Assembly (NCBI RefSeq): GCF_002993285.1
Contig: NZ_CP027433.1
Span: 3,038,001-3,102,000 of the forward strand
DNA from: Gordonia iterans
GTDB lineage: Bacteria > Actinomycetota > Actinomycetes > Mycobacteriales > Mycobacteriaceae
DNA length: 64,000 nt
Direction: 5' to 3'
In this document: positions 1-8,846 of the stretch, piece after piece
How positions within the stretch are numbered: the first letter of the stretch is position 1
Layout: each line of letters begins with the position of its first letter
Notes under the pieces: model-generated
Told to the model about the DNA's origin: nothing
The model's database searches: none
What the model saw: only the letters and a program-made list of their open reading frames with translations
Translations under genes and position numbers: made by a program

Positions 1-22
1 GGCGCCCCCTCCCCCGGCACCG

Positions 23-751
23 CTACTGCACCCCGGTGTCGGCCAGCGGGGTGTCGGCGGCCGCGCTGGCGGCGTTCCACACGTCCAGCCGCCAGGTAGG
101 TTCCTCCCCCGGCAGACTGTGCCCGGACAACTGCACCCAGCTGGTGTTCGCCAGCCCACCGAGGATCGGCCAGTTCTCGACAGGAAGTTCCAGCAAGCCG
201 GCGGTCAGCGCGGCGATGACCCCACCGTGCGCCACCAGCACCACGGGGCGCTCGGATTGGTCGCCCTCGCCCCAGCCGTCGAGTTGCTCGACGAGCTCGG
301 CCACCACCGGCACCGCGCGGGCGGCCACGTCGACGCGGCTCTCTCCGCCCGGCGGAGTCCATGTCGCGTCGTCGCGCCAGATCCGCCGGGCCCCCGGCAT
401 GGCCGCGTCCACCTCGGAGTGCGAGAGACCCTGCCAGTCGCCCAGGTGCGTCTCGCGGAGCCGGGGATCGGTCACCACGTCGAGTCCGGTGACGGCGGCC
501 AGCGCCAGCGCGGTGTCGTGCGCGCGACGCAGATCCGAGGACCGGATCAGCCGGGGCGACCGGGCCCCGATCACCCGCGCGGCCTCCGCTGCCTGCGCCA
601 CCCCCAGGTCCGAGAGTTCGGTGTCCAGATGTCCCTGCATGCGCCGGGTCGCATTGTACTCGGTCTGGCCGTGCCGCAGCAGCACCAGACGCCGCACGAT
701 CGGCGTGAGCCGCTCGACGCTGGTGTCGCCCTGGTCCGGTTCGACGGTCAC
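23..751 (-). CDS. gpgP: Histidine phosphatase, GpgP-like (glucosyl-3-phosphoglycerate phosphatase)
   Basis: This 242-residue histidine phosphatase has the phosphoglycerate-mutase fold. The catalytic RHGQT motif is at residues 26-30, an acidic RLRE pair near 100, and the second histidine is in AHGG at 175-177. The start is a GTG whose fourth base completes the TGA stop of rsfS, a 4-bp GTGA overlap that implies translational coupling. In mycobacteria the gene next to rsfS and nadD encodes GpgP, which dephosphorylates glucosyl-3-phosphoglycerate during methylglucose lipopolysaccharide synthesis. That role is inferred from position and general similarity; the sequence itself shows only a broad-family phosphatase. 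Nothing but 22 bases of 3' flank precedes it in the window. Confidence 0.8.
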   Translation of the reverse strand: MTVEPDQGDTSVERLTPIVRRLVLLRHGQTEYNATRRMQGHLDTELSDLGVAQAAEAARVIGARSPRLIRSSDLRRAHDTALALAAVTGLDVVTDPRLRETHLGDWQGLSHSEVDAAMPGARRIWRDDATWTPPGGESRVDVAARAVPVVAELVEQLDGWGEGDQSERPVVLVAHGGVIAALTAGLLELPVENWPILGGLANTSWVQLSGHSLPGEEPTWRLDVWNAASAAADTPLADTGVQ

Positions 752-1137
752 GGGGTGTCCGGGTCGTCCGCCGGGCGCTCCAGGCCGTCGACCTCGATCA
801 CCGGGCAGTCCTTCCACAACCGTTCCAGTCCGTAGAAGTCGCGTTCGTCCGAGTGCTGCACGTGCACGACGACGTCGCCGTAGTCGAGCAAGGCCCACCG
901 GCCCTCCCGAACGCCCTCGCGGCGCAGGGCCTGACGTCCGGCCTCGCGGAGCTTGTCCTCGATCTCCTCGGTAATCGCGTTCACCTGGCGCTCGTTGTCG
1001 GCCGAGGCGATCACGAACAGGTCCGTGATGACCAGCGGCTCGGACACGTCGAGCACGACGATGTTCTCGGCTTTGCGGTCCGCCGCGGCGTGGGCGGCGA
1101 TCACCGCGGCCTCGCGCGCTTCTGCTGTGGCGGTCAC
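748..1137 (-). CDS. rsfS: Ribosomal silencing factor RsfS
   Basis: This is a 129-residue member of the RsfS (Iojap) family. Such proteins bind L14 on the large ribosomal subunit and block subunit joining when nutrients are scarce. Family hallmarks are the stretch [19 protein letters not shown] near residues 28-46 and the later segment [14 protein letters not shown] followed by FYGLERLW. Length is normal for the family. The GTG start overlaps the nadD stop by 4 bp, and its own stop overlaps the gpgP start by 4 bp, so nadD, rsfS and gpgP form a tightly coupled unit. The nadD-rsfS pairing is widely conserved, which supports the call. Confidence 0.93.
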   Translation of the reverse strand: MTATAEAREAAVIAAHAAADRKAENIVVLDVSEPLVITDLFVIASADNERQVNAITEEIEDKLREAGRQALRREGVREGRWALLDYGDVVVHVQHSDERDFYGLERLWKDCPVIEVDGLERPADDPDTP

Positions 1138-1793
1138 GTGGTTTCCTTTCGGTACAGGCTGTGCTTGCTGATGTACTGGACCACTCCGTCGGGTACCAGA
1201 TACCAGACCGGGCGACCGTCCTGCGCACGCTTGCGGCAGTCGGTCGACGAGATCGCCAGGGCGGGGATCTCCATCATCTGCAGCGCGTGGTCGGGCTTGG
1301 TCGCCAGGTGTTCGGCCAGGTGGGTCGCATCCAGGGCGTATCCCGGGCGGGAGACGCCGATGAAGTTCGACAGCTCGAACAGCTCCTCCCAATTCTGCCA
1401 GGTCAGGATGGTTTCGAGTGCATCGGCTCCGGTGATGAAATAGAGCTCGGCGTCGGGGTACACGCGTCGCAGGTCGCGCAGGGTGTCGACGGTGTAGGTG
1501 ACGCCCGCGCGGTCGATATCGACGCGGCTGACGGTGAACTGCGGGTTCGACGCCGTCGCGATCACCGTCATCAGGTAACGGTGCTCGGCAGGGGTCACGT
1601 CCCGGGCGGACGGGCCCGCCTCGGGCCCCTCCTTCTGCCACGGGCGGCCGGTAGGGACGAAGATCACCTCGTCCAGACCGAACCGGTGCGCCACCTCGCT
1701 GCCGGCCACCAGGTGCCCGTTATGGATCGGGTCGAACGTGCCGCCCATGACGCCGATGCGGCGCGGGAAGGTCGGGTCGTCGGACATGTCCAT
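1134..1793 (-). CDS. nadD: Nicotinate-nucleotide adenylyltransferase NadD
   Basis: NadD joins ATP and nicotinate mononucleotide to form deamido-NAD. The protein opens with [15 protein letters not shown], containing the HxGH nucleotidyltransferase motif at residues 24-27. Near the C-terminus it carries ISSTDCR, the family's second nucleotide-binding motif. The chosen ATG at 1793 gives 219 residues. An ATG six bases downstream (1787) is equally possible, and the longer reading from 1826 adds a low-quality N-terminus. It lies 60 bp after the VWA gene and overlaps rsfS by 4 bp. Confidence 0.93.
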   Translation of the reverse strand: MDMSDDPTFPRRIGVMGGTFDPIHNGHLVAGSEVAHRFGLDEVIFVPTGRPWQKEGPEAGPSARDVTPAEHRYLMTVIATASNPQFTVSRVDIDRAGVTYTVDTLRDLRRVYPDAELYFITGADALETILTWQNWEELFELSNFIGVSRPGYALDATHLAEHLATKPDHALQMMEIPALAISSTDCRKRAQDGRPVWYLVPDGVVQYISKHSLYRKETT

Positions 1794-1853
1794 CGACTTT
1801 ACGCACTGTGCCGATCGGCTCCGCACGCGCGCTCTCGTTCGGCGCCGGACACG

Positions 1854-3386
1854 TCAGACCGGAAGCAGGTTGCCGATCACCTGGCCGAGCTGCTCGGCGT
1901 TGCGGCATTCGTACATCTCGATCACCTCGCCGTACTTGCTCGCGATGGAGTCGCCGGTGTCCCAGTTCTCCTTGCGTTCCGGGTTGAGCCAGTAGGCGTT
2001 GCGCACCCGCTCGCGCAGCTTCGCGAGGGCCTCGACGCTCGAGAGGGCGTAGTTGTTGCGGGCGTCCCCGAGGATCAGCAAGGCACCCCGATGCGTCAGC
2101 GAGTCCAGGTACTTCTCGGCGAACCCGCGCAGCATGTGGCCGTAGTCCGAATGCCCGTCCCGCGTGCTGATCCGCGCCTGGCTCAGCATGGTGGCCATGC
2201 GCTCGCCGAACTGGTCCTCGGCGTGGGAGCGGTCGAAGTAGTCGGTCACCTCGTCGACGGTGTCGATGAACGCGAAGACCCGCACGTTCGAGAACTGCTG
2301 CCGCAGCGCGTACACCAGTTGCAGCGTGAACGAGCTGAATCCCGCGACCGACCCCGAGACGTCGCAGATCACCACCAGCTCGGGCTTTCCAGGCCGCGGT
2401 TTGCGGTGCCGCAGCTCGATCGGCACGCCGCCGGTCGACATCGACGCGCGCAGCGTCGAACGGATGTCGACCGCGCCGCGGTGGTTGCGCCGACGCCGGA
2501 ATTCGAGCTTCGCGGCGAGCAGTCGTGCGATCGGATCGATGGTGCGCCGCAGCTTCGCCATGTCTTGCGGATTCGCCGAGAAGAAGTCGATCTGCTCGGG
2601 CAGCTTGGGCACGGCGTAGCCGGCCACCTCGTCGCGCCCACGCACGGCCGACATCCGCCGCTGCACCTCGGTCTCGACCGCGGCCCGCAACTGCTGCGTC
2701 GCGTTGCGCGCCGCACGACGCGTCAGTTGGTCGGTGCCGGGTCGATTGGGCCCGCTCACTGCGTTCCCGGCGCCCGGTCGATTGGGCCCGCTCACTGCGT
2801 TCCCGGCGCCCGGTCGATTGGGCCCGCTCACTGCGTTCCCGGCGCCCGGTCGCTGCCCCTCCTCGCGGGGCATCCCGGCGGCCATCGCGGCGGCGATCCG
2901 CGCGATCAGCGTCTGCGGGGCGATCGCCGACATCGCCTGGTACACCGAGTAACTCTCGCCGCGCGCGGACTCGTACCGTCCCACTTCGGCGACGATCGCG
3001 GCCACCAGCTGGTCGAACCGCCCGTCGGCCATCGCGTCGTCGTCGGCCAGCACCTCGGCGGTGAGCTCGCGCAGCGCGTCCACGTCCACCTCGCCGGAAG
3101 CGTTGCGTGGCACCGCGATCGCGCCCGCCCGCGCGGCATTGCCGAGCGGGAACCACAGCTCAAAACACAGGTCGAAGGTGTCGCGGTGGAGGTGATCCGA
3201 CAGGAGGGTCGCAGCGAGGCCCTCGCGGAGACTGTTCCGGTCGAGCAGGTCCAGCACTTCCATCGCCCGTCCCGCGTCGATCAGGTTCGACGGCCCCACG
3301 ACGATCCCCCGCCCGCGCAGATCCTCGACGAATCCGGTGAGGGTGTCGATCAGCTCCCCGGTCCCCGAGCCTGTCGAAGGATCCAT
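1854..3386 (-). CDS. VWA domain protein (CoxE-like), partner of the MoxR ATPase
   Basis: This 510-residue protein has a C-terminal von Willebrand A domain with the metal-ion site DVSGS at residues 342-346. An N-terminal helical half precedes it, as in CoxE/YehP-type proteins. No signal peptide or membrane segment is visible, so it is probably cytoplasmic. It follows a MoxR AAA ATPase with a 1-bp stop-start overlap (TGATG); MoxR-VWA pairs act in assembly or metal insertion of partner complexes, but the target here is unknown. Two oddities: residues 179-214 are three identical copies of RPGAGNAVSGPN from a 36-bp tandem repeat, and the first codons (STGSGTG) read through a sequence resembling the dispersed TTCGACAGGCTC repeats. 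Confidence 0.85.
   Translation of the reverse strand: MDPSTGSGTGELIDTLTGFVEDLRGRGIVVGPSNLIDAGRAMEVLDLLDRNSLREGLAATLLSDHLHRDTFDLCFELWFPLGNAARAGAIAVPRNASGEVDVDALRELTAEVLADDDAMADGRFDQLVAAIVAEVGRYESARGESYSVYQAMSAIAPQTLIARIAAAMAAGMPREEGQRPGAGNAVSGPNRPGAGNAVSGPNRPGAGNAVSGPNRPGTDQLTRRAARNATQQLRAAVETEVQRRMSAVRGRDEVAGYAVPKLPEQIDFFSANPQDMAKLRRTIDPIARLLAAKLEFRRRRNHRGAVDIRSTLRASMSTGGVPIELRHRKPRPGKPELVVICDVSGSVAGFSSFTLQLVYALRQQFSNVRVFAFIDTVDEVTDYFDRSHAEDQFGERMATMLSQARISTRDGHSDYGHMLRGFAEKYLDSLTHRGALLILGDARNNYALSSVEALAKLRERVRNAYWLNPERKENWDTGDSIASKYGEVIEMYECRNAEQLGQVIGNLLPV
2740..2847. repeat. 36-bp tandem repeat, 3 perfect copies inside the VWA gene
   Basis: Three consecutive identical 36-bp units lie at 2740-2775, 2776-2811 and 2812-2847. 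The core reads GCCCGCTCACTGCGTTCCC on the plus strand. The unit length is a multiple of three, so the VWA frame stays open and each copy encodes RPGAGNAVSGPN. A similar core occurs as an in-frame segment in leuB (about 43250-43285). Confidence 0.95.
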
Positions 3387-4282
3387 CAGTCCAGCTTCAA
3401 CTCGCGGATCGCCGTCAGCACGTCGGCCCGATGCTTCAGCACGACGCCGAGGGTGCGCTTGAGGACCGAGTCGGAGACGCGGCCGTCGTGCTCCTCGGGC
3501 GCCTCGCCGCCGACCATCGCCAGCAGGGTGTTGCCCCAGTCGATGGTCTCGGCCACCGACGGCTTCTTCCGGATGTCCAGGCTGCGCAGCACTCCGACGA
3601 TCCGGACCACCTCGGACGCGAGGTTCGCCGGCAGGTCCGGGACGCGGGACGCGAGGATCTCGCGTTCCAGATCGGCGTCCGGGAAGTCGATGTACAGGTA
3701 CAGGCAGCGGCGCTTGAGCGCCTCGGAGAGCTCGCGGTTCGCATTGGAAGTGAGAATGACGATCGGGCGGCGCTGCGCCTGAACGGTGCCCATCTCCGGG
3801 ATGGTGATCGCGAAGTCGGAGAGGATCTCCAGCAGCAGGCCCTCCATGTCGACGTCGGCCTTGTCGATCTCGTCGATCAGCAGAACCGTCGGCTCGGTGC
3901 GCGAGATCGCGGTCAGCAGCGGCCGCGCGAGAAGAAACTCCTCGGAGAAGATGTCGTCCTTGGTCGCGTCCCAATCCCGCTGCCCCGCAGCCTGAATGGC
4001 CAGAATCTGCTTCGCGTGGTTCCACTCGTACAGGGCACGCGCCTCGTCGATTCCCTCGTAACACTGCAGCCGAACCAGGTCGGCCCCGGTGGCGCCGGCG
4101 ATCGCCCGGGCCAGCTCGGTCTTGCCCACACCGGCCGGCCCCTCGACGAGCAGCGGCTTGCCCAGCCGGTCGGCGAGGTAGGTCGCCGTCGCGGTGGCTC
4201 CGTCCGCGAGGTACCCGGTCGTGCGCAGCTGAGCCACGACGTCGTCGGTGCCGGAGAACGCCGGCTGCACGGTCCCGCTCAC
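3386..4282 (-). CDS. MoxR-type AAA ATPase
   Basis: This is a 298-residue AAA+ ATPase of the MoxR class. Walker A (GPAGVGKT) is at residues 48-55 and Walker B (LLIDEID) at 134-140. A sensor-like stretch [18 protein letters not shown] follows, then a C-terminal lid. The GTG start overlaps the proA stop by 4 bp (GTGA), and its stop overlaps the VWA start by one base. The overlaps make it almost certainly co-translated with the VWA partner. Proteins of this class act as ATP-driven chaperones for cofactor insertion or complex assembly; the client cannot be read from the sequence. Confidence 0.9.
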   Translation of the reverse strand: MSGTVQPAFSGTDDVVAQLRTTGYLADGATATATYLADRLGKPLLVEGPAGVGKTELARAIAGATGADLVRLQCYEGIDEARALYEWNHAKQILAIQAAGQRDWDATKDDIFSEEFLLARPLLTAISRTEPTVLLIDEIDKADVDMEGLLLEILSDFAITIPEMGTVQAQRRPIVILTSNANRELSEALKRRCLYLYIDFPDADLEREILASRVPDLPANLASEVVRIVGVLRSLDIRKKPSVAETIDWGNTLLAMVGGEAPEEHDGRVSDSVLKRTLGVVLKHRADVLTAIRELKLD

Positions 4283-5571
4283 GCCGGCCGCACCTGGCCG
4301 TCGCCCCACACGACCCACTTGGTGGAGGTCAGCTCGGGCAGGCCCATCGGGCCGCGGGCGTGCAGCTTCTGGGTGGAGATGCCGATCTCGGCGCCGAAGC
4401 CGAACTGCTCGCCGTCGGTGAATGCGGTGGACGCGTTGACCATCACCGCGGCCGCGTCCACGCGCGAGGTGAACGCACGAGCGGCGGCCGAGTCGCCGGT
4501 GATGATCGCCTCGGTGTGGCCGGTGCCGTAGTTCTCGATGTGCTCGACGGCGGCGTCGAGGCCGTCGACCACCTTCAGCGCGACGTCCAGCGACAGGTAC
4601 TCGCGGTGCCAGTCGTCCTCGGTGGCCGGAACCATGCCGGGCTCGTCGCCGTGAATCGTCACGCCCTGCGAGCTGAGCGCGGACACGATGGGTTCCAGTG
4701 CCGCACCGGCGATCTCGCGATCGATCAGGACCGTCTCCACGGTGTTGCACACGCTGGGACGCCGGGTCTTGGCGTTGACGATCACCCGGGTCGCGGTGTC
4801 GACGTCGGCACCCGAATGCACATAGATGTGGCAGTTGCCGGTGCCGGTCTCGATGGTCGGGACCGTGGCGTTCTCGACGACGGTGGCGATCAGGCCGGCG
4901 CCGCCGCGCGGGATCACCACGTCCACCAGTCCCCGCGCCTGGATCAGCGCGGTGACGCTGGAGCGGTCGTCGCTGGGCAGCAGCGCCACCGCGTCCGGGT
5001 TCACCTTGTGCTCGGCGAGCACCCCGCGCAGCACCTCGACCAGCGCGGCGTTGGAACTGGCGGCCGACGACGACCCGCGCAGCAGTACGGCGTTGCCCGA
5101 CTTGAACGAGATGCCGAACCCGTCGACGGTCACGTTGGGGCGCGCCTCGTACACGAAGCCCACCACACCGAGCGGCACCTGCACCTGCCGCAGTTCCAAT
5201 CCGTTCGGGAGCGTCTTGCCCTGCACGATCACCCCGATCGGATCCGGCAGAGCCGCCACTTGCCGAAGTCCCCCGGTGATCCCGGCGACCCGATCCGTGG
5301 TCAGCCGCAGCCGGTCGATCAGCGCGGCCTCGGTGCCGTTGGCCTCGGCACGCGCGACGTCCTCGGCGTTGGCCTCCAGGATCGTCTCGGTGGCGTCGTC
5401 GATCGCCTGCGCCGCAGCGAGCAGCACGTCGTTCTTCTCGGCGGTGGTCATCGTCGCGAGCGAGCGGGATGCCTTCTTCGCGGCACGCGCCAGCTCTTCG
5501 ACGACGGCCCGCACATCGGCGGACCGCGCGCCGGCGTCCTGCGCGTCGGTGGTCTGGGTCGGGACACTCAT
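4279..5571 (-). CDS. proA: Gamma-glutamyl phosphate reductase ProA
   Basis: ProA reduces gamma-glutamyl phosphate to glutamate semialdehyde with NADPH, the second step of proline synthesis. The 430-residue protein has the aldehyde-dehydrogenase fold. Family segments include [18 protein letters not shown] at about 133-150, the GSSSAASSN loop, and the catalytic cysteine in [10 protein letters not shown] (Cys275). Length is normal. It is the first gene of the minus-strand string leading into moxR and vwa. The upstream 188 bp to the divergent gene at 5760 should hold its promoter, though I cannot place it confidently. Proline catabolism is encoded about 32 kb away by putA. Confidence 0.95.
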   Translation of the reverse strand: MSVPTQTTDAQDAGARSADVRAVVEELARAAKKASRSLATMTTAEKNDVLLAAAQAIDDATETILEANAEDVARAEANGTEAALIDRLRLTTDRVAGITGGLRQVAALPDPIGVIVQGKTLPNGLELRQVQVPLGVVGFVYEARPNVTVDGFGISFKSGNAVLLRGSSSAASSNAALVEVLRGVLAEHKVNPDAVALLPSDDRSSVTALIQARGLVDVVIPRGGAGLIATVVENATVPTIETGTGNCHIYVHSGADVDTATRVIVNAKTRRPSVCNTVETVLIDREIAGAALEPIVSALSSQGVTIHGDEPGMVPATEDDWHREYLSLDVALKVVDGLDAAVEHIENYGTGHTEAIITGDSAAARAFTSRVDAAAVMVNASTAFTDGEQFGFGAEIGISTQKLHARGPMGLPELTSTKWVVWGDGQVRPA

Positions 5572-5759
5572 GCGTCCAGGTTAGACCCTGACGCGTCCTT
5601 GCTCCCGGCCCCGTCGGCTCGGACATCCCGGACCGATGAAACGCTGCTTTCGAGGACTCCTGCTAGTTCGACCTCTGTTGCGATCGTCGCCGTCCCACTA
5701 CGCAACGCTCGACGGACGAACCCCTTTCCTCCGCGGTCCGGAAGTGACACGCTGGACGG

Positions 5760-6515
5760 ATGAAGACCTGGGGTAAGTGGCTCACCTGGCTCGGACTGGC
5801 GATCGCGATCATCTGCGTCGTCGTCGGGACCATCATGGCGGTCGCCGGATTCAGCAAGCTCACCGACGTCGTCAACGACTCGTTCCGGATCAGCGGGCCG
5901 ACGCAGTACACCGCCACCGCGGGCGAGACCCTGGTCCTCTACTACGACGGGCCCGACGGAACCGCGACCACGCCGTCGTGCCAGATCGAGGGTCCGGCCC
6001 AGCCGACCCCCGGATCGGTGGTCGACGGCGAGCTGACCTACAACTCCGAGACCATCAGCCCGTTCCTCGCGTGGCGGTTCACCGAGTCCGGCTCGTACAC
6101 CATCACCTGCGACCAGACCGGCGTCGTCGCCGGACCGCAGCTCCCGATCGGCGGCATCCTCAGCGGTGCCGGCGGCGTCCTCCTGGCGGTGTTCGGCGGG
6201 GGCCTCGGCTTCCTCATGCTGATCATCGGCATCATCCTGTGGGTGGTCGGTGCGAACAAGACCACCACCCCGCCGCCGCCCGTCGGCGCCTGGCAGCAGC
6301 CGTACCCGCCGCAGGCCTATCCGTCGCAGCCCGGCCAGCCGTATCCGTCGCAGCCCGGACCCGTCTACCCGCAGCAGCCGGGGCCAGCGCAGCCCGGCCA
6401 GCCGTATCCGCCGGCTCCGGGCGCCGGTTCCCCACCCGCCGCGCCGCCGTCGTCGAGCCCGGCTCCGGGGAACCCCGACGACCACCCGCCGACTCCGCCG
6501 CCCGCCGGGCACTAG
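5760..6515 (+). CDS. Two-TM membrane protein with proline-rich cytoplasmic tail
   Basis: I do not recognise a named family for this 251-residue protein. A membrane segment at about residues 9-32 is followed by an extracytoplasmic domain of roughly 90 residues. That domain contains two cysteines (TPSCQIEG and YTITCDQTG), a likely disulfide. A second glycine-rich membrane segment lies at about 132-165, then a tail of about 85 residues dominated by repeats such as QPYPSQPG and PYPPQAYP. Proline-rich tails of this kind are common in mycobacterial membrane proteins and suggest protein-protein contacts. It is divergent from proA and convergent with the HNH gene, so it stands alone. Confidence 0.8.
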   Translation: MKTWGKWLTWLGLAIAIICVVVGTIMAVAGFSKLTDVVNDSFRISGPTQYTATAGETLVLYYDGPDGTATTPSCQIEGPAQPTPGSVVDGELTYNSETISPFLAWRFTESGSYTITCDQTGVVAGPQLPIGGILSGAGGVLLAVFGGGLGFLMLIIGIILWVVGANKTTTPPPPVGAWQQPYPPQAYPSQPGQPYPSQPGPVYPQQPGPAQPGQPYPPAPGAGSPPAAPPSSSPAPGNPDDHPPTPPPAGH

Positions 6516-6565
6516 GCGCCGACATCGGCGGGCCCCGCGCCTCGGCCGAACCTCCACCCCACCCG

Positions 6566-6659
6566 GGTCGAAACGAGGGTGCCCGGCACCGTGTCCTCGT
6601 TCTGGCATCCTCGACTGACGGTGCCAGAACGAGGCGGGTGTGCCCGGCACCCTTGTTTC
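6566..6659. repeat. 94-bp multi-hairpin intergenic element, copy A
   Basis: This block aligns without gaps to a second copy at 42257-42350; by eye about 77 of 94 positions agree. It begins GGTCGAAACGAGGGTGCC in both copies. It contains a central hairpin whose arms here are CCTCGTTCTGGCA and TGCCAGAACGAGG, flanked by GGTGCC/GGCACC-type palindromes on each side. It fills the space between two convergent genes and its last bases run into the stop codon of the HNH gene. It could act as a bidirectional terminator, a REP-like element or a structured RNA. Confidence 0.85.
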
Positions 6660-7416
6660 AGCAATCGCCCAACGCCGAGGCCAGCACCCCGGCCGAGCGC
6701 CGATCCACCGGCAGCCGATATCCGGACGAGACGGTCACGAACGCGATCGCGTACTGGCACCAGAAGCCGCGGAGTTCGGGCATCCAGCGGCCCGGCTCCC
6801 GGTCGGACTTGGCCTGGTTGCTCGCGGCATCCACCGCCACCAGGTTCGCCGGATCGTTGGCGAAGGCAACCCGCGCCGACGGGCGCCACCCCCAGGCGCC
6901 CATGTCCCACGCGTACGAGAGCGGCACGACGTGGTCGATGTGCACGGCCGTCGAGCCCCGTGCCCGCGAGAACACGATCTCCCGGCCCGTGTACGGACTC
7001 CGGAAACGCCCCGAGGCGACTGCCTCCGGACACGACGCGACCGCCACCGACGTCACCACCTCCAGATCCCGAGCAAGGAGGTCGTTGCGGGTGTCGCACC
7101 CGTCGCCCGAGCCGGCCACGCCGGCGGCGTCGGTCCACGCGGGCCCGAACGCCTCCCGCCGGTACGGCGCGCTCGGCGCCAGCCGATGCTCGACGACGAC
7201 GAGCGCGGCGAGCGCCGTCCGCGCCTGGGCCACCCGTGTGGGATCGACCGGGGGCGGGGCGGTCTGGTGCCAGCCGAGCCCGGCCGCCACGATCACAGCC
7301 GTCGCCGCGAAGCCGATCAACGCCGACCAGTGGCGCCCGGTGAGCCGGATCCGGCCGTCGCGCCGTTTGTGTCGCGCCGTCCGGATCTGCAGCTCGATGT
7401 CACGTAGCAGTCGCAT
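6658..7416 (-). CDS. Secreted or membrane-anchored HNH endonuclease (DUF1524-like)
   Basis: This 252-residue protein has a basic N-terminus followed by one hydrophobic segment at about residues 30-48, so it is anchored in or exported across the membrane. The C-terminal half carries the HNH signature: HIDHVVPLS at 159-167, then the segment NLVAVDAASNQAKSD and a final P..W region. This is the DUF1524/GmrSD-C class. Two cysteines (SGDGCDTR and ASCPEA) could form a disulfide outside the cell. Actinobacteria often encode such solitary exported HNH proteins; their substrate is not established. It lies 46 bp after the acyltransferase-like gene, on the same strand. Confidence 0.85.
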   Translation of the reverse strand: MRLLRDIELQIRTARHKRRDGRIRLTGRHWSALIGFAATAVIVAAGLGWHQTAPPPVDPTRVAQARTALAALVVVEHRLAPSAPYRREAFGPAWTDAAGVAGSGDGCDTRNDLLARDLEVVTSVAVASCPEAVASGRFRSPYTGREIVFSRARGSTAVHIDHVVPLSYAWDMGAWGWRPSARVAFANDPANLVAVDAASNQAKSDREPGRWMPELRGFWCQYAIAFVTVSSGYRLPVDRRSAGVLASALGDC

Positions 7417-7462
7417 CGTCTCCCCCGAAGAGTCAGACGCTGCGGAGGCCCGTCCGGTTCCC

Positions 7463-8563
7463 TCACACGCCGGGCGCCGGCGAGATCGGCCGGGCGATCC
7501 ATCCGGCCGCGCGTGACACCGCCCGCTCCAGCGGACCGTTGCCCAGCAGCAGCGCCCAGGCCGTGCAGCCGGCCACCACCCCGGCCGTGATCGGCCAGAA
7601 CATGTCGAGCGCACGGAATCCGGCGAGTCCGTCGACCGGCCAGAGCGCGATCCATCCGGCCCAGACCAGCAGGTGCACCGTGTACGCGGTCAACGGCATC
7701 GAGCCCACTGCGCGCAACGGAAACAGAACTCCTCGCACGCGGGTCTGCGTCACCAGGCAGCAGAGCCCGATCGCGGCGAGCACGAACCCGCCCGAACCGA
7801 CCACCTCGCCGATCCCCGAGGAGTGAGGCTCGCTGCTGAGGACCGGCAGCGACCAGCGGGCGGCGGCGGCGCCGATAAGTCCGTAGCCGACCGACGCGAG
7901 AAGCACCCCTGAGGCCACCAGCCGCAGCGCGTTGAACTGCCCGTCGGCGAGCCGACGGCCGACGATCACGCCGACGGCCAGAAAGGCCGTCCACGCGACG
8001 AACGGATAGTGCCAGCCCGTCATGTCGGCCGCCGTGTCCACCGCCGCCGGCCGGCCTCCGCCCGGCGGCCACCCGGTGTTCACGACGAGGACGATCGCCG
8101 GCCCGGCCGTGGCACACACCCCGGCCACGACCCACAGTCCCCGGTCGGACAGCCGGACAAGACCGATCGCGATGAGGAACAGGATTCCGTAAGCGGGCAG
8201 GATCACGTACACGGGCAGATCGAGCAGCACCAGGAGCATCCCGAGCAGCCAGATGATCAGCGCCCGTGCGGCCAGGAGCCCGTCCGTCTGCGGAGACCGC
8301 CCGCGTCCCCGGCTGAGGGCGATCGAAACCCCGGCGAGAGTGGCGAACAGGATCGACGACCGGCCCGCGGCCAGCCCCGTCCAGGTGTCCGGGCGAGACC
8401 ACTCGACGACGGGCAACGCCATCAGGTGAACCGCGAACATCCCGAGCACCGCCAGTCCGCGCGCCAGGTCGATTCCGGGGTAGCGTCCGGGTGGTTCCAG
8501 TCGCGCGACATTCCTGCGGAGCCGGTCGGCCAGCGTGTCGGTGCTCGTCATCTCCTCGCCCAT
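7463..8563 (-). CDS. Multi-spanning membrane protein, DUF1624/DUF418-like (heparan-acetyltransferase type)
   Basis: This 366-residue membrane protein has about ten hydrophobic segments. Near the N-terminus it carries YPGIDLARGLAVLGMFAVHL, typical of the DUF1624/DUF418 group related to heparan-alpha-glucosaminide N-acetyltransferases. Later segments such as GSMPLTAYTVHLLVWAGW fit the same group. These proteins may move acyl groups across the membrane onto sugars, but no substrate is known for actinobacterial members. The first ATG (8563) is used; an ATG four codons later (8551) is also possible. The 283 bp upstream to recG is occupied by repeats. Confidence 0.75.
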   Translation of the reverse strand: MGEEMTSTDTLADRLRRNVARLEPPGRYPGIDLARGLAVLGMFAVHLMALPVVEWSRPDTWTGLAAGRSSILFATLAGVSIALSRGRGRSPQTDGLLAARALIIWLLGMLLVLLDLPVYVILPAYGILFLIAIGLVRLSDRGLWVVAGVCATAGPAIVLVVNTGWPPGGGRPAAVDTAADMTGWHYPFVAWTAFLAVGVIVGRRLADGQFNALRLVASGVLLASVGYGLIGAAAARWSLPVLSSEPHSSGIGEVVGSGGFVLAAIGLCCLVTQTRVRGVLFPLRAVGSMPLTAYTVHLLVWAGWIALWPVDGLAGFRALDMFWPITAGVVAGCTAWALLLGNGPLERAVSRAAGWIARPISPAPGV

Positions 8564-8594
8564 CGTTCCACGCGGTCCGGCGATCCGGTGGCGG

Positions 8595-8796
8595 GGTCTC
8601 GATAAGCGGACTCACTACGTTCGCCACTACTCGACCACCCAACCGGACCGACGACCACCCTCCGCCGCTACTCGACCCCTATCGGTGGTCGAGTAGCCGG
8701 GCGAACGCAGTGAGACCCGGCGTATCGAGACCCCTCCGCACCCGGAGGGTGGGTCTCGATACGCGGACTCACTTCGTTCACCGCTACTCGACCACC
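8595..8796. repeat. Cluster of three 45-49 bp GGTCTCGATA...CTACTCGACCACC repeats
   Basis: Three copies lie at 8595-8639 (plus), 8684-8732 (inverted) and 8752-8796 (plus). Each starts GGTCTCGATA, has a central CTCACT-CGTTCG core and ends CTCGACCACC. The central copy is in opposite orientation, so adjacent copies could pair into long hairpins. The stretch from 8564 to 8846 has no gene and is almost wholly repeat. Single diverged relatives occur at 34141-34188 and 50929-50969. Confidence 0.9.
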
Positions 8797-8846
8797 AAAC
8801 GATTCGCCGGCGCCCGACCACCGAACCGGCCCGACCACCGAACCGG

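Noticed and set aside
1161..3782. Long plus-strand open frame of over 800 codons opposite nadD, vwa and moxR
   Set aside because: It is antisense to three well-supported genes, has no domain I recognise and is the usual by-product of strong GC bias at third positions.
5636..5776. 46-codon plus-strand frame between proA and the two-TM protein gene
   Set aside because: No ribosome binding site, no recognisable motif and it overlaps the start of the next gene in another frame.
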